DNA from: Otariodibacter oris
GTDB lineage: Bacteria; Pseudomonadota; Gammaproteobacteria; Enterobacterales; Pasteurellaceae
Direction of reading: 5' to 3'
Assembly: GCF_009684715.1 (NCBI RefSeq)
Contig: NZ_CP016604.1
Coordinates: 883,262-947,261 of the forward strand
DNA: 64,000 bases
The stretch's first letter is position 1; every line of letters starts with the position of its first letter. The translations under genes and the position numbers were made by a program. The notes beneath the pieces were generated by a model. It was not told where the DNA came from. It searched no databases and saw only the letters and a program-made list of their open reading frames with translations. Positions 38,445 through 47,708 of this stretch are shown here, in pieces.

Positions 38445-39511
38445 TAACTCATCTCCCTAACAACAAGAGAGCCAAGTTTGAACCATCCCATTTCGGAATA
38501 CGCATCAATCTGCTGATTAGCATTTGGCTTAACAATTTTCCTATCAACAACTCCAATCAAATCACTTACAACCGCTTCTATTTGAGATACCACAAGAGGA
38601 TCTGCTGGCTTTAACCCTAAAAAATACTCAGATAAAGCTTGCTCAATATCTTTTGTTATAACCTCAAGCTCCATCTCTTCATCCAGTTTTACCTCTATTT
38701 CAAAATTAACTGGTTTTAAGACTGGTTTTATCACTAATGAAGATTTAGCAGTTACAGGTCTGACTGAATCAATAAAATTTTGACAAGCTAAAACAATCTC
38801 ATCACTAGGCAGTCCATCACCGCTGGTAATAGCTATATCAACTGTACCTTCACCACGCCTTAAAGGGTAAACATAAGCCGAACTTACTCCATCCACTGAC
38901 AATGCCCAGTTTTTATAATCATTTTTATTACCACCTGACGGAGGTCTTCTAATTCTTTCAAGTAAGCGAACTAGTAACTCAGCGTCGCTTTCTTGATCTG
39001 TTCCACCATTAACACTTAACAATAAACATTCACTACTCACACCCACAGGTGCACTCATAAAGGTTGCTGGTGTACTATTTTTCAAATTACCCACCACTCC
39101 CGAAGAAGAAGCGATAACTGAAATTTGAATTACTCCTTCCTCAGGAATAACCCCTGAAGATGATGTAATGTAATAGCGATCATCTTCTGTTTTTATGATA
39201 AGATTTTCAGAAACGAAACTACCAACAACTCCTGAAACTTCTACTATGCCCGTTGCATAGGTAGCATTTTTCCGATAAATCTTTCTTAATCCAGCGTGCA
39301 TTTCTAAATAATCAGAGTCGGCGGTGTCGGGAAAAGCTTGGCGGGCAATCCAATTTTGATGAGCGTAAATACCTGAGAGGCAACTAGCTAAAGCGGAAGC
39401 TCTAACATAATAATCAGAGTCTGAGCTAATATCAGCTCTAGGCTCTAATGAAGATATATCTCTCAAAATGCTATCTCTAATCTCTTCTAAAGTTGGTGTT
39501 ATAAATGCCAT
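38444..39511 (-). CDS. Mu gp47-like baseplate J protein
   Basis: 355 aa, Baseplate_J family. N-terminal FITPTLEEIRDSILRDISSLEP, RASALASCLSGIYAHQNWIARQAFPDTAD, the NGGTDQESDAELLVRLLERIRRPPSGGNKNDYKNWALSVDGVSSAYVYP core and the DGLPS stretch are all typical. It makes the baseplate wedge that surrounds the central spike in contractile tails. Between gp46 and gp48 homologues. Confidence 0.94.
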   Translation of the reverse strand: MAFITPTLEEIRDSILRDISSLEPRADISSDSDYYVRASALASCLSGIYAHQNWIARQAFPDTADSDYLEMHAGLRKIYRKNATYATGIVEVSGVVGSFVSENLIIKTEDDRYYITSSSGVIPEEGVIQISVIASSSGVVGNLKNSTPATFMSAPVGVSSECLLLSVNGGTDQESDAELLVRLLERIRRPPSGGNKNDYKNWALSVDGVSSAYVYPLRRGEGTVDIAITSGDGLPSDEIVLACQNFIDSVRPVTAKSSLVIKPVLKPVNFEIEVKLDEEMELEVITKDIEQALSEYFLGLKPADPLVVSQIEAVVSDLIGVVDRKIVKPNANQQIDAYSEMGWFKLGSLVVREMS

Positions 39512-39522
39512 TTAAACCTCAT

Positions 39523-39879
39523 TTAAACTACTTTTACTAAGTGTTTAAAAACCAAAATCTCACCTCTGTTATCTGTAACTTGTATTTGCAATAACAAATT
39601 TCCATCGCCCTTTTGTGTATGAGTCACAGTGATTTCGATTGCTCTACCATCATCAATTAAAGGTTTTAAGGCTTCCTCTGCATATTGCTGAGCAAGCAAC
39701 CCAACCCTAGCAAGATCTTTTTCTCGTTGAATAGTATGGAGCAGAGAACCTACACGCCCATCTGCCCACCAAGAGCCTAACGGTGTAGTCAATCTGATAT
39801 ACACTGCATTTTGCAGTGAATGAATGGTATTAGTTGTGTAGTCGCCAGTAAGCGGGCTGATTTCTCTGTCCATACTCAA
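39523..39879 (-). CDS. Mu gp46-like baseplate wedge protein
   Basis: 118 aa GP46/W-type (gp25-like) protein. The core is NAVYIRLTTPLGSWWADGRVGSLLHTI, then YAEEALKPLIDDGRAIEI, and a C-terminal beta part. It is the sheath-initiator type baseplate piece. A copy of the late-promoter motif lies 32-46 bp upstream, so transcription may restart here. Confidence 0.9.
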   Translation of the reverse strand: MSMDREISPLTGDYTTNTIHSLQNAVYIRLTTPLGSWWADGRVGSLLHTIQREKDLARVGLLAQQYAEEALKPLIDDGRAIEITVTHTQKGDGNLLLQIQVTDNRGEILVFKHLVKVV

Positions 39880-39910
39880 AGGATAGAGAAATCAAAACAA
39901 GAAGAAATGC

Positions 39911-39925
39911 TGATGATGTTCAGTA
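39911..39925 (-). promoter_or_regulatory. Late-promoter motif TGAT-N3-GTTCAGTA, copy 3 (before gp46 homologue)
   Basis: TGATGATGTTCAGTA; on the minus strand TACTGAACATCATCA. It lies 32 bp upstream of the gp46-homologue start and shares all 12 fixed positions with copies at 51239 and 59129. A -10-like TCTATC follows about 40 nt from the motif start. Confidence 0.65.
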
Positions 39926-39929
39926 GATT

Positions 39930-40589
39930 TTAGAGAGGAGATGACGTAGGCTTACCATCGCCTTGTTCATTATGTTTATGAGTTTTTAATGATACACTGC
40001 CTGCCTTCACATCGCCAGTAGTAGAAAAACTACCATCTTTTTGTTGAACAGGTCCTGAAAAACTCGCACCATTACCACCTTGCACTGCCATGCCTGAGTT
40101 ACCATTAATTTGACCTTGTGCGGTAAATACTTGAGAGGTTTCTAAGGTTGGGGTAAAAAATTTTGCTTGGCTTAAAGCTGTAACTTCGTAGTTTTTGCAA
40201 TTAACTTTAAAAGTATCACAATCAACTTCAATTACACGACCTTCTTTTAAAATAATAGTACTACCGCTTTTATCATAAACGGCAACCTCACCATTCTTTA
40301 ACCCTTTAACTCTAAAGCTACCATGCTCTGTGGCAATCACAACACTATGTGTTGTTTCGCCCCCCATTGGCAATATTACCGCTTCGGTATTCTCAGGCGG
40401 AACAGAGGTAAATCCGAAGTGTTGCATAAGCTCAATATCTTGCAAAACTTCGCCTGATAACCCTGTAGCTTGAGAAAACTGGATAGCACTTTGGGTTTTT
40501 GTTACCTTTAAACTCCCTCTAAAAGCCAATCGCAAAGCATCTGTTGCAGATTTTCCAATTTGTTTTAATTGTTGAGTGAGTTTTCTCAT
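39930..40589 (-). CDS. Mu gp45-like baseplate spike protein V
   Basis: 219 aa phage baseplate assembly protein V type. N-terminal helix, then SGEVLQDIELMQHFGFTSVPPENTEAVILPMGGETTHSVVIATEHG (OB-fold), and a Gly-rich C-terminal beta-prism with VQGGNGASFSGPVQQKDGSFSTTGDVKAGSVSLKTHKHNEQGDG. The SLKTHKHxE ending is the membrane-piercing tip signature that binds iron in related spikes. Two nt after gp44 homologue. Confidence 0.92.
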   Translation of the reverse strand: MRKLTQQLKQIGKSATDALRLAFRGSLKVTKTQSAIQFSQATGLSGEVLQDIELMQHFGFTSVPPENTEAVILPMGGETTHSVVIATEHGSFRVKGLKNGEVAVYDKSGSTIILKEGRVIEVDCDTFKVNCKNYEVTALSQAKFFTPTLETSQVFTAQGQINGNSGMAVQGGNGASFSGPVQQKDGSFSTTGDVKAGSVSLKTHKHNEQGDGKPTSSPL

Positions 40590-40591
40590 TT

Positions 40592-41710
40592 TTATTTCTC
40601 CAACGCTAAATTAATCTTATCTTTCTTACTCTTTTTGCCTTTTTTACCTTTTCGATTTCTTGCTTTTTCTGATTTCGAAGAATAAGCATCTGGAGTCCAA
40701 ACCCCATCTTGTTTTAACCTTAATTCCGTTTGTGTTCCATTCATTCTGGATAATAAGAATCGCCGACCCATTAAGAAAAAAATCGCATCAACACCATATT
40801 CCTCAACAATGACATGCACTCGTTGACCAGCTTCCCATAATGTACCTTGCTCTGTTTTGTGATCAGGTACAACAATCGTTAAAGTAAACCCCTCTAATTG
40901 CCAATCAGATAATTGCTTTTTTGCTTGTTTTTTCAGTGCTTCCAAATCCTCAACATCACTTAATACAACGGTTTTCGGTTTATAAATTTCCATATCTTCA
41001 TCTTTATAAATCCACTTCAAATCATTCTTGTTACTGTCTCCATCCCGACCATGTCGCTGCCCCAAAAAAGTCACTTCACTATAACGTTGCGTAACGTCAT
41101 ACACCAAACTGACATCAGAAAAGTTATTTCTTTCACCATTTTTCATGCAACAAAGCGTAGCGACAGGGGGAGATGAATAATCCGCCCCTCCTACAATAAG
41201 AACACCCGAAGAATTAAACCAGCAATGCAACCCAGCAGAATTGGCACAACGCATAATGGCTTCCCATGCACTTTCGCCAATATCAATATCGACCTTATCA
41301 AGAATAGGGTTATTTTCTGCCTTTAGCTCAACCTGCTTAATTCCCAATGGTTCAACAATTTTTTTTACAGCCTCTAACACAGTCAATCCTTTAACATTAG
41401 TAATTGGAGCAGAGCAATCCACTAAAATTGAAGCTCTATCTCTTCCATTAAGAGAGAATGTTCGTTCGCCTTTTCTTAAATAATGCCTTGTGTTATCAAC
41501 TATACCTGTCATAACCAATTGTTGGTTAATGTAAACCTTTGCAGTCTTCCCCGAATAATCAGGAATTACCTCATTTTGCTGAGAGGGTACACCTAGCTCA
41601 AATTGGAAAGCATCAGCAGGAATTAAAAAATCGCTATCAATATTGTAGCTTTTCCAACTTTTATGCTGCTTACCATCAATCTCAACTATAATGTCATTTT
41701 GTATAAGCAT
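40592..41710 (-). CDS. Mu gp44 (P)-like baseplate hub protein
   Basis: 372 aa. N-terminal NDIIVEIDGKQHKSWKSYNIDSDFLIPADAFQFELG, MTGIVDNTRHYLRKGERTFSLNGRDRASILVDCSAPI, and the long middle hub part. The C-terminus is very basic (RNRKGKKGKKSKKDK). It is the contractile-tail hub equivalent of T4 gp27. It overlaps the upstream gp43 homologue by 17 bases. Confidence 0.9.
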   Translation of the reverse strand: MLIQNDIIVEIDGKQHKSWKSYNIDSDFLIPADAFQFELGVPSQQNEVIPDYSGKTAKVYINQQLVMTGIVDNTRHYLRKGERTFSLNGRDRASILVDCSAPITNVKGLTVLEAVKKIVEPLGIKQVELKAENNPILDKVDIDIGESAWEAIMRCANSAGLHCWFNSSGVLIVGGADYSSPPVATLCCMKNGERNNFSDVSLVYDVTQRYSEVTFLGQRHGRDGDSNKNDLKWIYKDEDMEIYKPKTVVLSDVEDLEALKKQAKKQLSDWQLEGFTLTIVVPDHKTEQGTLWEAGQRVHVIVEEYGVDAIFFLMGRRFLLSRMNGTQTELRLKQDGVWTPDAYSSKSEKARNRKGKKGKKSKKDKINLALEK

Positions 41711-42995
41711 TGAGCAAATCCTCCGCTTTAATAAAATTAGGCATAGCGATTTGGGGGTTTAACAAAAGTAATTCGTCAGCGCGGCGATAATCTTGGTAAA
41801 AGTGATGTGCAACTTGATGGATTGTGCCGCTTACTTCACTTTTTCTTACAATTAACGGAGGTTTTTTGTTAATTGTAGTAATCGCCAATAACTTAAATTT
41901 ATGGACAATACTTTTTAATTCCTCAGTCAATTTTTCTGTTGCTTGATAGATTGCGGTAGTTTTAGCTGATTCACTTTTCTTTTGATCTTCATGCTGAATA
42001 TGTCTAACCTTATTGATTAAATCCAAAGCATTTAACCTTACATCATGATTTAACTTCTCAATTTCAAAAGCGGTTAATATATCGCCTTTATCCTCTATTA
42101 ATAACGTTGAGAATTGAATAAGCTTTATTGTTATAAAAAAATCAACAATTGCAGAAAAATAAATCACATCCCCTTCATTTAACTTTATAAGTTTAGATTT
42201 CCCATAAGTTTCATTTTTCACAAGATCCAAAGGAATTTTTTTTACTGCTGACGTAGCTTCATTTACATTTCTTATTTTAGATGTGGACGTTAAAGAGTAT
42301 CTATCAGCCACGTTTGCCACTCCGACATCAATCATCTCTTTAATATTCAAAATAGCGTTGGCACTTTTCTCTTGATAAGATAACATTGATATAGCTGAAG
42401 ATAATTTGTACTTATTTTTATCCAAATCAAAAAGCTCTCTAATACTAGAAAATGTCTCATGAATTGCTCCCCATGAGTTTAATAATCTTGATTTCCAGTT
42501 ATATAACACAGACATACTAGAGACTGAATTAGCCCAAAAATTCATACCCAAATCAACAGTATCTTCTAGCTTTGAGATTAATTCATCAATCTGCCCAATT
42601 TGAGATTGGAATAAAAAAATAGGCTTCGCTGGCGTAGCCTCAATAAAATTCAAATCTAGAGCAACATAATCAACGTAATCAGCTTCATGTCGAAGTGATG
42701 CGGATGAGCAAATCATATTAGGCATTCGACCAAAAACAGGATGCACCAAAACATCAGCACCTTGTTTTTGTAACACGCTCACTAATTTGTTTAAATCAGT
42801 ATTGTATCCTTCACCAAAGAAAACAGCCTGCATCTGAACAGTACGAGCATTTAAGCCCATATCCTCTAAATCAACGCCATCCACAAAAGGGTATGAATGC
42901 TCAACTAGCGACTTATCAAGAGAATCGGTAATACTTAACACATCAAATCGAACACCTCGATATGAAGCTCGTTGAATAGGAACAGTCCAGCCCAT
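41694..42995 (-). CDS. Mu gp43 (N)-like DNA circulation protein
   Basis: About 433 aa. I start it at the ATG at 42995 (MGWTVPIQRASYRGVRFDVLS), with AGGGGG just upstream; longer frames run into the tape-measure end. The DNA circulation N-terminal domain is clear: FDVLSITDSLDKSLVEHSYPFVDGVDLEDMG and QAVFFGEGYNTDLNKLVSVLQKQGADVLVHPVFGRMPNMIC. The C-terminus holds a LysM-like VAHHFYQDYRRADELLLLNPQIAMPNFI. In Mu, gpN acts in tail assembly. Confidence 0.9.
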   Translation of the reverse strand: MGWTVPIQRASYRGVRFDVLSITDSLDKSLVEHSYPFVDGVDLEDMGLNARTVQMQAVFFGEGYNTDLNKLVSVLQKQGADVLVHPVFGRMPNMICSSASLRHEADYVDYVALDLNFIEATPAKPIFLFQSQIGQIDELISKLEDTVDLGMNFWANSVSSMSVLYNWKSRLLNSWGAIHETFSSIRELFDLDKNKYKLSSAISMLSYQEKSANAILNIKEMIDVGVANVADRYSLTSTSKIRNVNEATSAVKKIPLDLVKNETYGKSKLIKLNEGDVIYFSAIVDFFITIKLIQFSTLLIEDKGDILTAFEIEKLNHDVRLNALDLINKVRHIQHEDQKKSESAKTTAIYQATEKLTEELKSIVHKFKLLAITTINKKPPLIVRKSEVSGTIHQVAHHFYQDYRRADELLLLNPQIAMPNFIKAEDLLNAYTK

Positions 42996-42996
42996 A

Positions 42997-45282
42997 TTAC
43001 CCCCTAATCGCTTCATTAAATAAGTATTGAGACTGAGCCTCACCCACAACTCGACCATCTAGCTCCACAGTAATTCGATTATCAATCACTTTAGATTGCT
43101 GAGACAATCCAACTTTTAAAGCTTCGCCAATGGTATTCCCCAATGTTGAAAAGCCATTCATTAACTCATTATTTCTCTGGGTTCTACTATCCATCTGCTC
43201 TTGAGAATATCCTCCAATCTCATAACGAGCTTGAGCAACCTTATTGTCCTGTGCTAAATAAGCCAAAGCATATCCCCCATAAAGAGGCTTGGTTTCTTTG
43301 CTCTGAATGGAAGGACCACCATAATAAAATGAGCTTTTAGTCTCGCCGTTGTTGTAAGCTTTTGCGAACTTAACTTTAGCACTTACTCGCTTTTCTTCTT
43401 CCATTTCAGATCTAGCTTGCTGGTAAGGCTGTTGTTCGCCAATAGCTCCAATCATCCCCAAATAACCAGTCCCGCTAAGCAATGTACTTCCTGCACCTAA
43501 CAAGCGGCTAAGTCGTCCGCTTTTGCTTAAGCCACTACTTATTCCACTAGCTGTTCCTGCTACTGACGTTTTACCTATTCCACCTTTACCTCGACTAAGC
43601 AAATCAGGCAAGAAATCACGCCCACCAAATAATGCCATAGCACCTGCAGCAGTGACAGCCGCTCCAGCTAAAGCCTTCACGCTTTCTGTCGCACCAACTA
43701 ATGCTGAAGTTAATTTTGGATATTCCTCACCATAATTCGCTAGTTTTTCAGCGATGTCGCCAGTGGCATCAGTAATTGAACGAAAAGATTCGATTTCTCC
43801 CATTTTTTTTACATTTTCAGCCTTTTGAAATTTCATAGCTGCTGTATCCATAATGAAATCAGCATCTTGTGCAGTTCCACCTAACGCAGATTGATAAGCT
43901 TCTTCAACATTCTCACTTGTTTTCTTTTGAGAGCGAACCCCATACAAGCCGAGCCAAGCTTGACGGTCAGCTACTAACTCACCAACACGTGAACCTTCCA
44001 TATAGTCTGCGATTCGATTTAATGCTTCAGCACGATCTCCTTCTGTACTTGCATTTTGCAAGTCGTGAATTGCCTTTTGATATTCCTTATCCCCAACAAG
44101 AATATCATCAACAATAGACAAAAAAGCTTCTACAGGGCTTTTACCTTGCCCCATATAACCCGCCATGCTTGCCTTTAAATCCACCTCACGAGCTTTGCCG
44201 TTTTTGTCAACATAATCAATATTTGATGCTCGATTAATCGTATCTTGTGAATTTAACTTTGCTAAGAAATTCATGGTATTTGTAGCGGTTTCTGAACTTC
44301 CTCCTGATACATTGGTTACTTGTTGCAAAATCTTGAACATCTCTTTTGCCCCATCCAAACCTTTTAATCCAGCACCATTAGCAGCAGCGAACAATGATGG
44401 AGCGTACTGAGCCATATCCTTTAACTCAAATCCACCCGCTTTACCCGCAGCATTAGCGTAGTCAATAAAATCTTGAATTTGATTTTGCTCAATACCATAA
44501 CCCAGTCCTGAATTCACCAAAGCAGCAATATCTAAGGTGCTTGCTCCTGTCGCTGTTGCATTCATTTGAATAGTAGGCAATAGTGATAACGCATCATCCA
44601 CACTTACTTTACCTTTGGAGATTATTTCACTCAGAGCATCAATTACTGTATTTTCATCACCTCCATAACTCATAGCGGTTTTGATTGCTTGATGAATATT
44701 CTGCATCCCTTCTTTTCGCCCAGCTTTATCTCGGTCGGAATAGGCGGTGTTTGCCAAGTAAGCCAATTTCAAATCATAATTTGCAGTGGATTTAATTGGA
44801 TCAGAAATTAATCTCGCACCCACCCCAATTCCCGCAGTTAATGCCATTGCACCTCGCGCCATATTCCCCATACGCTGACCAGTAGGCATTTTTCCCATTT
44901 CTGCATTAAGTTCTTTAACCCGTTGGCGAGCGACATCCTGTGCTCGAGCTATTTCGCGAGCAGATGCAGTTCCACTTCGTGCTAAGCGGTTATATTGAGC
45001 AACAGTACGAGAGATTTCGCGCTGAATTTGACGCTCAGAGCGAACCCCTAACCCCTCTCTTGCTCGAGCTAATTGCTGGCTGGAGTAAATCGCACTACGA
45101 TTAGCTTTATTGGTAACTTGTTCCGTCTGCTTTACAGTTTGTTGCTGAACCCTTGCTGTCTGCTTTGTGCTGTTTTCAATTTCTTTATTCGATTGCTTAA
45201 CTTTTTGTGAAACACCTTGAATTGCTTTACTTGCGTAATCTTGCACTTTTAGCAACAAGCTCATCGTGAAGTTTTTAGCCAT
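42997..45282 (-). CDS. Tail tape measure protein (Mu gp42-like)
   Basis: 761 aa. Long helical N-terminus (1-130), a TMP core with MARGAMALTAGIGVGARLISDPIKSTANYDLKLAYLANTAYSD, and Gly/Ser-rich hydrophobic patches (ALAGAAVTAAGAMALFG). The length sets tail length; at roughly 0.15 nm per residue this predicts about 115 nm. The C-terminal QSKVIDNRITVELDGRVVGEAQSQYLF is common to Mu-type TMPs. It is preceded by an intra-operon hairpin and the frameshifted chaperone. Confidence 0.93.
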   Translation of the reverse strand: MAKNFTMSLLLKVQDYASKAIQGVSQKVKQSNKEIENSTKQTARVQQQTVKQTEQVTNKANRSAIYSSQQLARAREGLGVRSERQIQREISRTVAQYNRLARSGTASAREIARAQDVARQRVKELNAEMGKMPTGQRMGNMARGAMALTAGIGVGARLISDPIKSTANYDLKLAYLANTAYSDRDKAGRKEGMQNIHQAIKTAMSYGGDENTVIDALSEIISKGKVSVDDALSLLPTIQMNATATGASTLDIAALVNSGLGYGIEQNQIQDFIDYANAAGKAGGFELKDMAQYAPSLFAAANGAGLKGLDGAKEMFKILQQVTNVSGGSSETATNTMNFLAKLNSQDTINRASNIDYVDKNGKAREVDLKASMAGYMGQGKSPVEAFLSIVDDILVGDKEYQKAIHDLQNASTEGDRAEALNRIADYMEGSRVGELVADRQAWLGLYGVRSQKKTSENVEEAYQSALGGTAQDADFIMDTAAMKFQKAENVKKMGEIESFRSITDATGDIAEKLANYGEEYPKLTSALVGATESVKALAGAAVTAAGAMALFGGRDFLPDLLSRGKGGIGKTSVAGTASGISSGLSKSGRLSRLLGAGSTLLSGTGYLGMIGAIGEQQPYQQARSEMEEEKRVSAKVKFAKAYNNGETKSSFYYGGPSIQSKETKPLYGGYALAYLAQDNKVAQARYEIGGYSQEQMDSRTQRNNELMNGFSTLGNTIGEALKVGLSQQSKVIDNRITVELDGRVVGEAQSQYLFNEAIRG

Positions 45283-45303
45283 ATAAACCCCATTTAACTG
45301 CTA

Positions 45304-45330
45304 TTAAAAAAGGGCATAACGCCCTTTTAT
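45304..45330. terminator. Terminator-like hairpin before the tape measure gene
   Basis: On the minus strand AAAAGGGC-GTTAT-GCCCTTTTTT, an 8-bp stem with a T6 run, between the chaperone frameshift ORF (stop 45331) and the tape-measure start (45282). It could attenuate transcription inside the late operon. Confidence 0.7.
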
Positions 45331-45552
45331 TTATCCCCTTGGTTTTCGCATTGAAAAAATTGTGCTGTTAGATTCTTTTTTACTAGAATCAGATGAACCA
45401 TTAATACTGTCTATATAACACTTCACCCAGCTAGTCGCCTCAAGGTGTGACATATTCCATACACTTTCTGCATTAAATCCCACCTTGACTAATATCAACA
45501 CTGTTTTTTGATAGTGCTGATAAGCTTCTTTTAATCCGTAATGCGTTAAACT
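45331..45552 (-). CDS. Tail assembly chaperone, -1 frameshift extension (gp41')
   Basis: A 73-codon open frame without its own good start, in the -1 frame of the gp41 homologue: KSLTHYGLKEAYQHYQKT, then VLILVKVGFNAESVWNMSHLEATSW, ending in SMRKPRG. It overlaps the gp41 end at GGAAAAAG (45549-45558), a slippery A5 run. A ribosome slipping back there would make a 188-aa fusion. This is the G/GT arrangement that most tailed phages use between tube and tape-measure genes. In Mu the shift is -2; here the frame demands -1. Confidence 0.75.
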   Translation of the reverse strand, partial: SLTHYGLKEAYQHYQKTVLILVKVGFNAESVWNMSHLEATSWVKCYIDSINGSSDSSKKESNSTIFSMRKPRG

Positions 45553-45896
45553 TTTTCCTTTGGTGCTAAATTCTCCCCAGCACCTTGCCGCTTTTTTCTC
45601 AAATCGCCAATCTGAGCAAGCACAAGGTCATAATCATCGGTGGTAAGATTATCTAACAGAAATTGAGGAGTGAGTTCTTCAGCAGGAATACCTTCAATAT
45701 TCAACTGTTGAGCAAGATATGCCATATCGATTAGAGGGCGGCTCTTAATATCATTCCTGTCAATATTAAGCGATTCAAGCATATCTAACGCTTGAATTTC
45801 CCTTCCAATAGTTAATAAACTCACACTAAAATCATAATGCAACTCATCTTGATAATAGACACCAAGCAATAATTGACCTGACGACGTTAACTGCAT
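45546..45896 (-). CDS. Tail assembly chaperone (Mu gp41-like)
   Basis: 116 aa. MQLTSSGQLLLGVYYQDELHYDFSVSLLTIGREIQALD, then a helical part and DNLTTDDYDLVLAQIGDLRKKRQG. Position directly between tail tube and tape measure, plus the downstream frameshift ORF, identifies it as the chaperone. Its stop lies just after the A5 slippery run. One base overlaps the tail-tube stop. Confidence 0.85.
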   Translation of the reverse strand: MQLTSSGQLLLGVYYQDELHYDFSVSLLTIGREIQALDMLESLNIDRNDIKSRPLIDMAYLAQQLNIEGIPAEELTPQFLLDNLTTDDYDLVLAQIGDLRKKRQGAGENLAPKEKV

Positions 45897-46270
45897 TATT
45901 CTTCCACCTTATTCAATGCACTTAATTGAATATCAATCACGGCCTCATTATCCACAGTGTAACTTTCACCCACTTCGGTAACAAAACACCCTAGATAAGA
46001 TGTTCGTTTATCTGAATTATTAAGAGGGTAAATAGTTAATTTTGCATCATCGATTCCCGCCCAATCAATCTCAGAGCTATCAGTAGGCATAACTGCAGAA
46101 ACCGCAATCGTCCATTCTTTAATGCCTTTAGCAAATCCTCTCGCTCTACCTGAGCTGTTCATTGTTTTCACGAGTTTGCGACCTGTAACCTCTCTTGGGT
46201 CACATTTTGTCACCTCAATTTCTCTACCATCCACCTCGAGCACGATAGAGCCAGCGTATTTCTCAGCCAT
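45896..46270 (-). CDS. Tail tube protein (Mu gp40/M-like)
   Basis: 124 aa. AGSIVLEVDGREIEVTKCDPREVTGRKLVKTMNSSGRARGFAKGIKEWTIAVSAVMP fits the Mu gpM tail-tube family (beta-barrel ring of contractile tails). It follows the sheath gene by 13 nt with a GGAGGGAT ribosome site. Its C-terminal beta strands (YTVDNEAVIDIQLSALN) are typical of the tube hairpin. Confidence 0.92.
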   Translation of the reverse strand: MAEKYAGSIVLEVDGREIEVTKCDPREVTGRKLVKTMNSSGRARGFAKGIKEWTIAVSAVMPTDSSEIDWAGIDDAKLTIYPLNNSDKRTSYLGCFVTEVGESYTVDNEAVIDIQLSALNKVEE

Positions 46271-46283
46271 TTATCCCTCCTAC

Positions 46284-47708
46284 CTATAAAATCAAATCAA
46301 TGCGATTAGCCACAACGTGTAAACCATTCACCACATCCGCAGGAATTGCAGTATCGAGCCTATTCGCATCTTGTCCATTGCGGCTTACAATCAACTTGCT
46401 CTTATGCTCATCAACACGCTCTACAACCTCCAGATCTTCTAATCGATAAAGCACATCCAAGATTTCAGAACGCACCTGTTTAGCGATTTTGTTATGTAAC
46501 TTAGAGCGAGGGAAACGTAGCTCAATACGTTGCTCAATCGCTTTTCTAACATAATCCATTGAACGAATAGTTGTTAAATCTAACCAACTTGGGTCATCTG
46601 TATTAGTCGCAGATTTCGTGTAAGTAGTAATAGCACGCATAATTCGCACTTTGAAATTCACAACCTCTAAAGGTGTCAAACCGTTATACAATGCTTGGTT
46701 AAACTCTGAGAATGTAGGGTATTGAGAACTATCTACGACTGACAACCCTTTAACCTCCAAAGTGTTTAAAGGTCTAGCTGGGTCTTCTTCACTTGCGATA
46801 ATTGCCGCATAACCTGCTGCAAGTATCGCATTGGATTCAATCGCTCCTTTATACCAAGCTACCGTAATACGTTCACTATTTAAACGAGAGGTAAAAGTAA
46901 TACCTGTTGCCATTGTTCCACGCCAAGACATCACGCCAATAGCTGGCTTTTTCGCTGTAGGGCTTGAAACGGATTCCAAATGTTCACGTAACGCACTCGC
47001 ATTTGTTTCATCCACAAAAGGGGAAACTATGATATTAAAATGCTCACCCGCAACACTAGCTAATGCTCCAGCTAAACTAGCGTTTTGCTGTCCACCCGCT
47101 AGGGCAGTAAGTGAAATAGCAACATCAGCAACAGCACTTGGTGCATCAAGCTCAATTTCATTACCGATTTCCCCTTTGGATTTTGCTGTAAGCTTTAACC
47201 CTTTATTGCTACTATCTGCATCAATAGTCGCCAATACAGGACAATCTCTCGCGCCATTAATTACTGCCATCAATCTATTAGCTAATGCAGTATCAGACTC
47301 ACCTTTAGCGATTGCTAATGAATAAGGGACACCACTTATTTTTAAAGACATCACCCCTGCATTAGACGCTGTGCCATTGAATGCAACTTTACCAGTAGCA
47401 GCAACACCTGCACGGTTATCTTTTAAACCAACAACAGTCAAACGGATATTGGGGTTGTTACGCAACGCTTGACGAACCATCAAGTGAGCCCAAGAACCAG
47501 CCCCAAACTCTTCTTCAGCTTGAGTGTCGCTGAATATTTTGATTGGTGAGCTAAATTCTGTTTCAATTTCTTTAGTTTGAGGTGCAACAATTAGCACTTC
47601 TTGAGGGTTTACTGGTAACGAATTAACCGCTTGCTTTGAATTGTATTCTGAATAAACCCCCGGCTTTCTAATTGATGTAGGGATGCTATCAAAGACAATA
47701 TTTGTCAT
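46284..47708 (-). CDS. Tail sheath protein (Mu gp39/L-like)
   Basis: 474 aa contractile sheath. Marks: SIPTSIRKPGVYSEYNSKQAVNSLPVNPQEVLIVAP, EEEFGAGSWAHLMVRQALRNNPNIRLTVVGLKD, KPAIGVMSWRGTMATGITFTSRLNSERITVAWYKGA, and the C-terminal WLDLTTIRSMDYVRKAIEQRIELRFPRSKLH. Size and motifs match Mu gpL. One-base overlap with the upstream DUF2635 gene. A large open frame on the opposite strand (46831-47325) is a shadow. Confidence 0.95.
   Translation of the reverse strand: MTNIVFDSIPTSIRKPGVYSEYNSKQAVNSLPVNPQEVLIVAPQTKEIETEFSSPIKIFSDTQAEEEFGAGSWAHLMVRQALRNNPNIRLTVVGLKDNRAGVAATGKVAFNGTASNAGVMSLKISGVPYSLAIAKGESDTALANRLMAVINGARDCPVLATIDADSSNKGLKLTAKSKGEIGNEIELDAPSAVADVAISLTALAGGQQNASLAGALASVAGEHFNIIVSPFVDETNASALREHLESVSSPTAKKPAIGVMSWRGTMATGITFTSRLNSERITVAWYKGAIESNAILAAGYAAIIASEEDPARPLNTLEVKGLSVVDSSQYPTFSEFNQALYNGLTPLEVVNFKVRIMRAITTYTKSATNTDDPSWLDLTTIRSMDYVRKAIEQRIELRFPRSKLHNKIAKQVRSEILDVLYRLEDLEVVERVDEHKSKLIVSRNGQDANRLDTAIPADVVNGLHVVANRIDLIL

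Noticed and set aside
46831-47325. 164-codon plus-strand frame opposite the tail sheath
   Set aside because: Lies wholly inside the well supported sheath gene; no ribosome site or family features.
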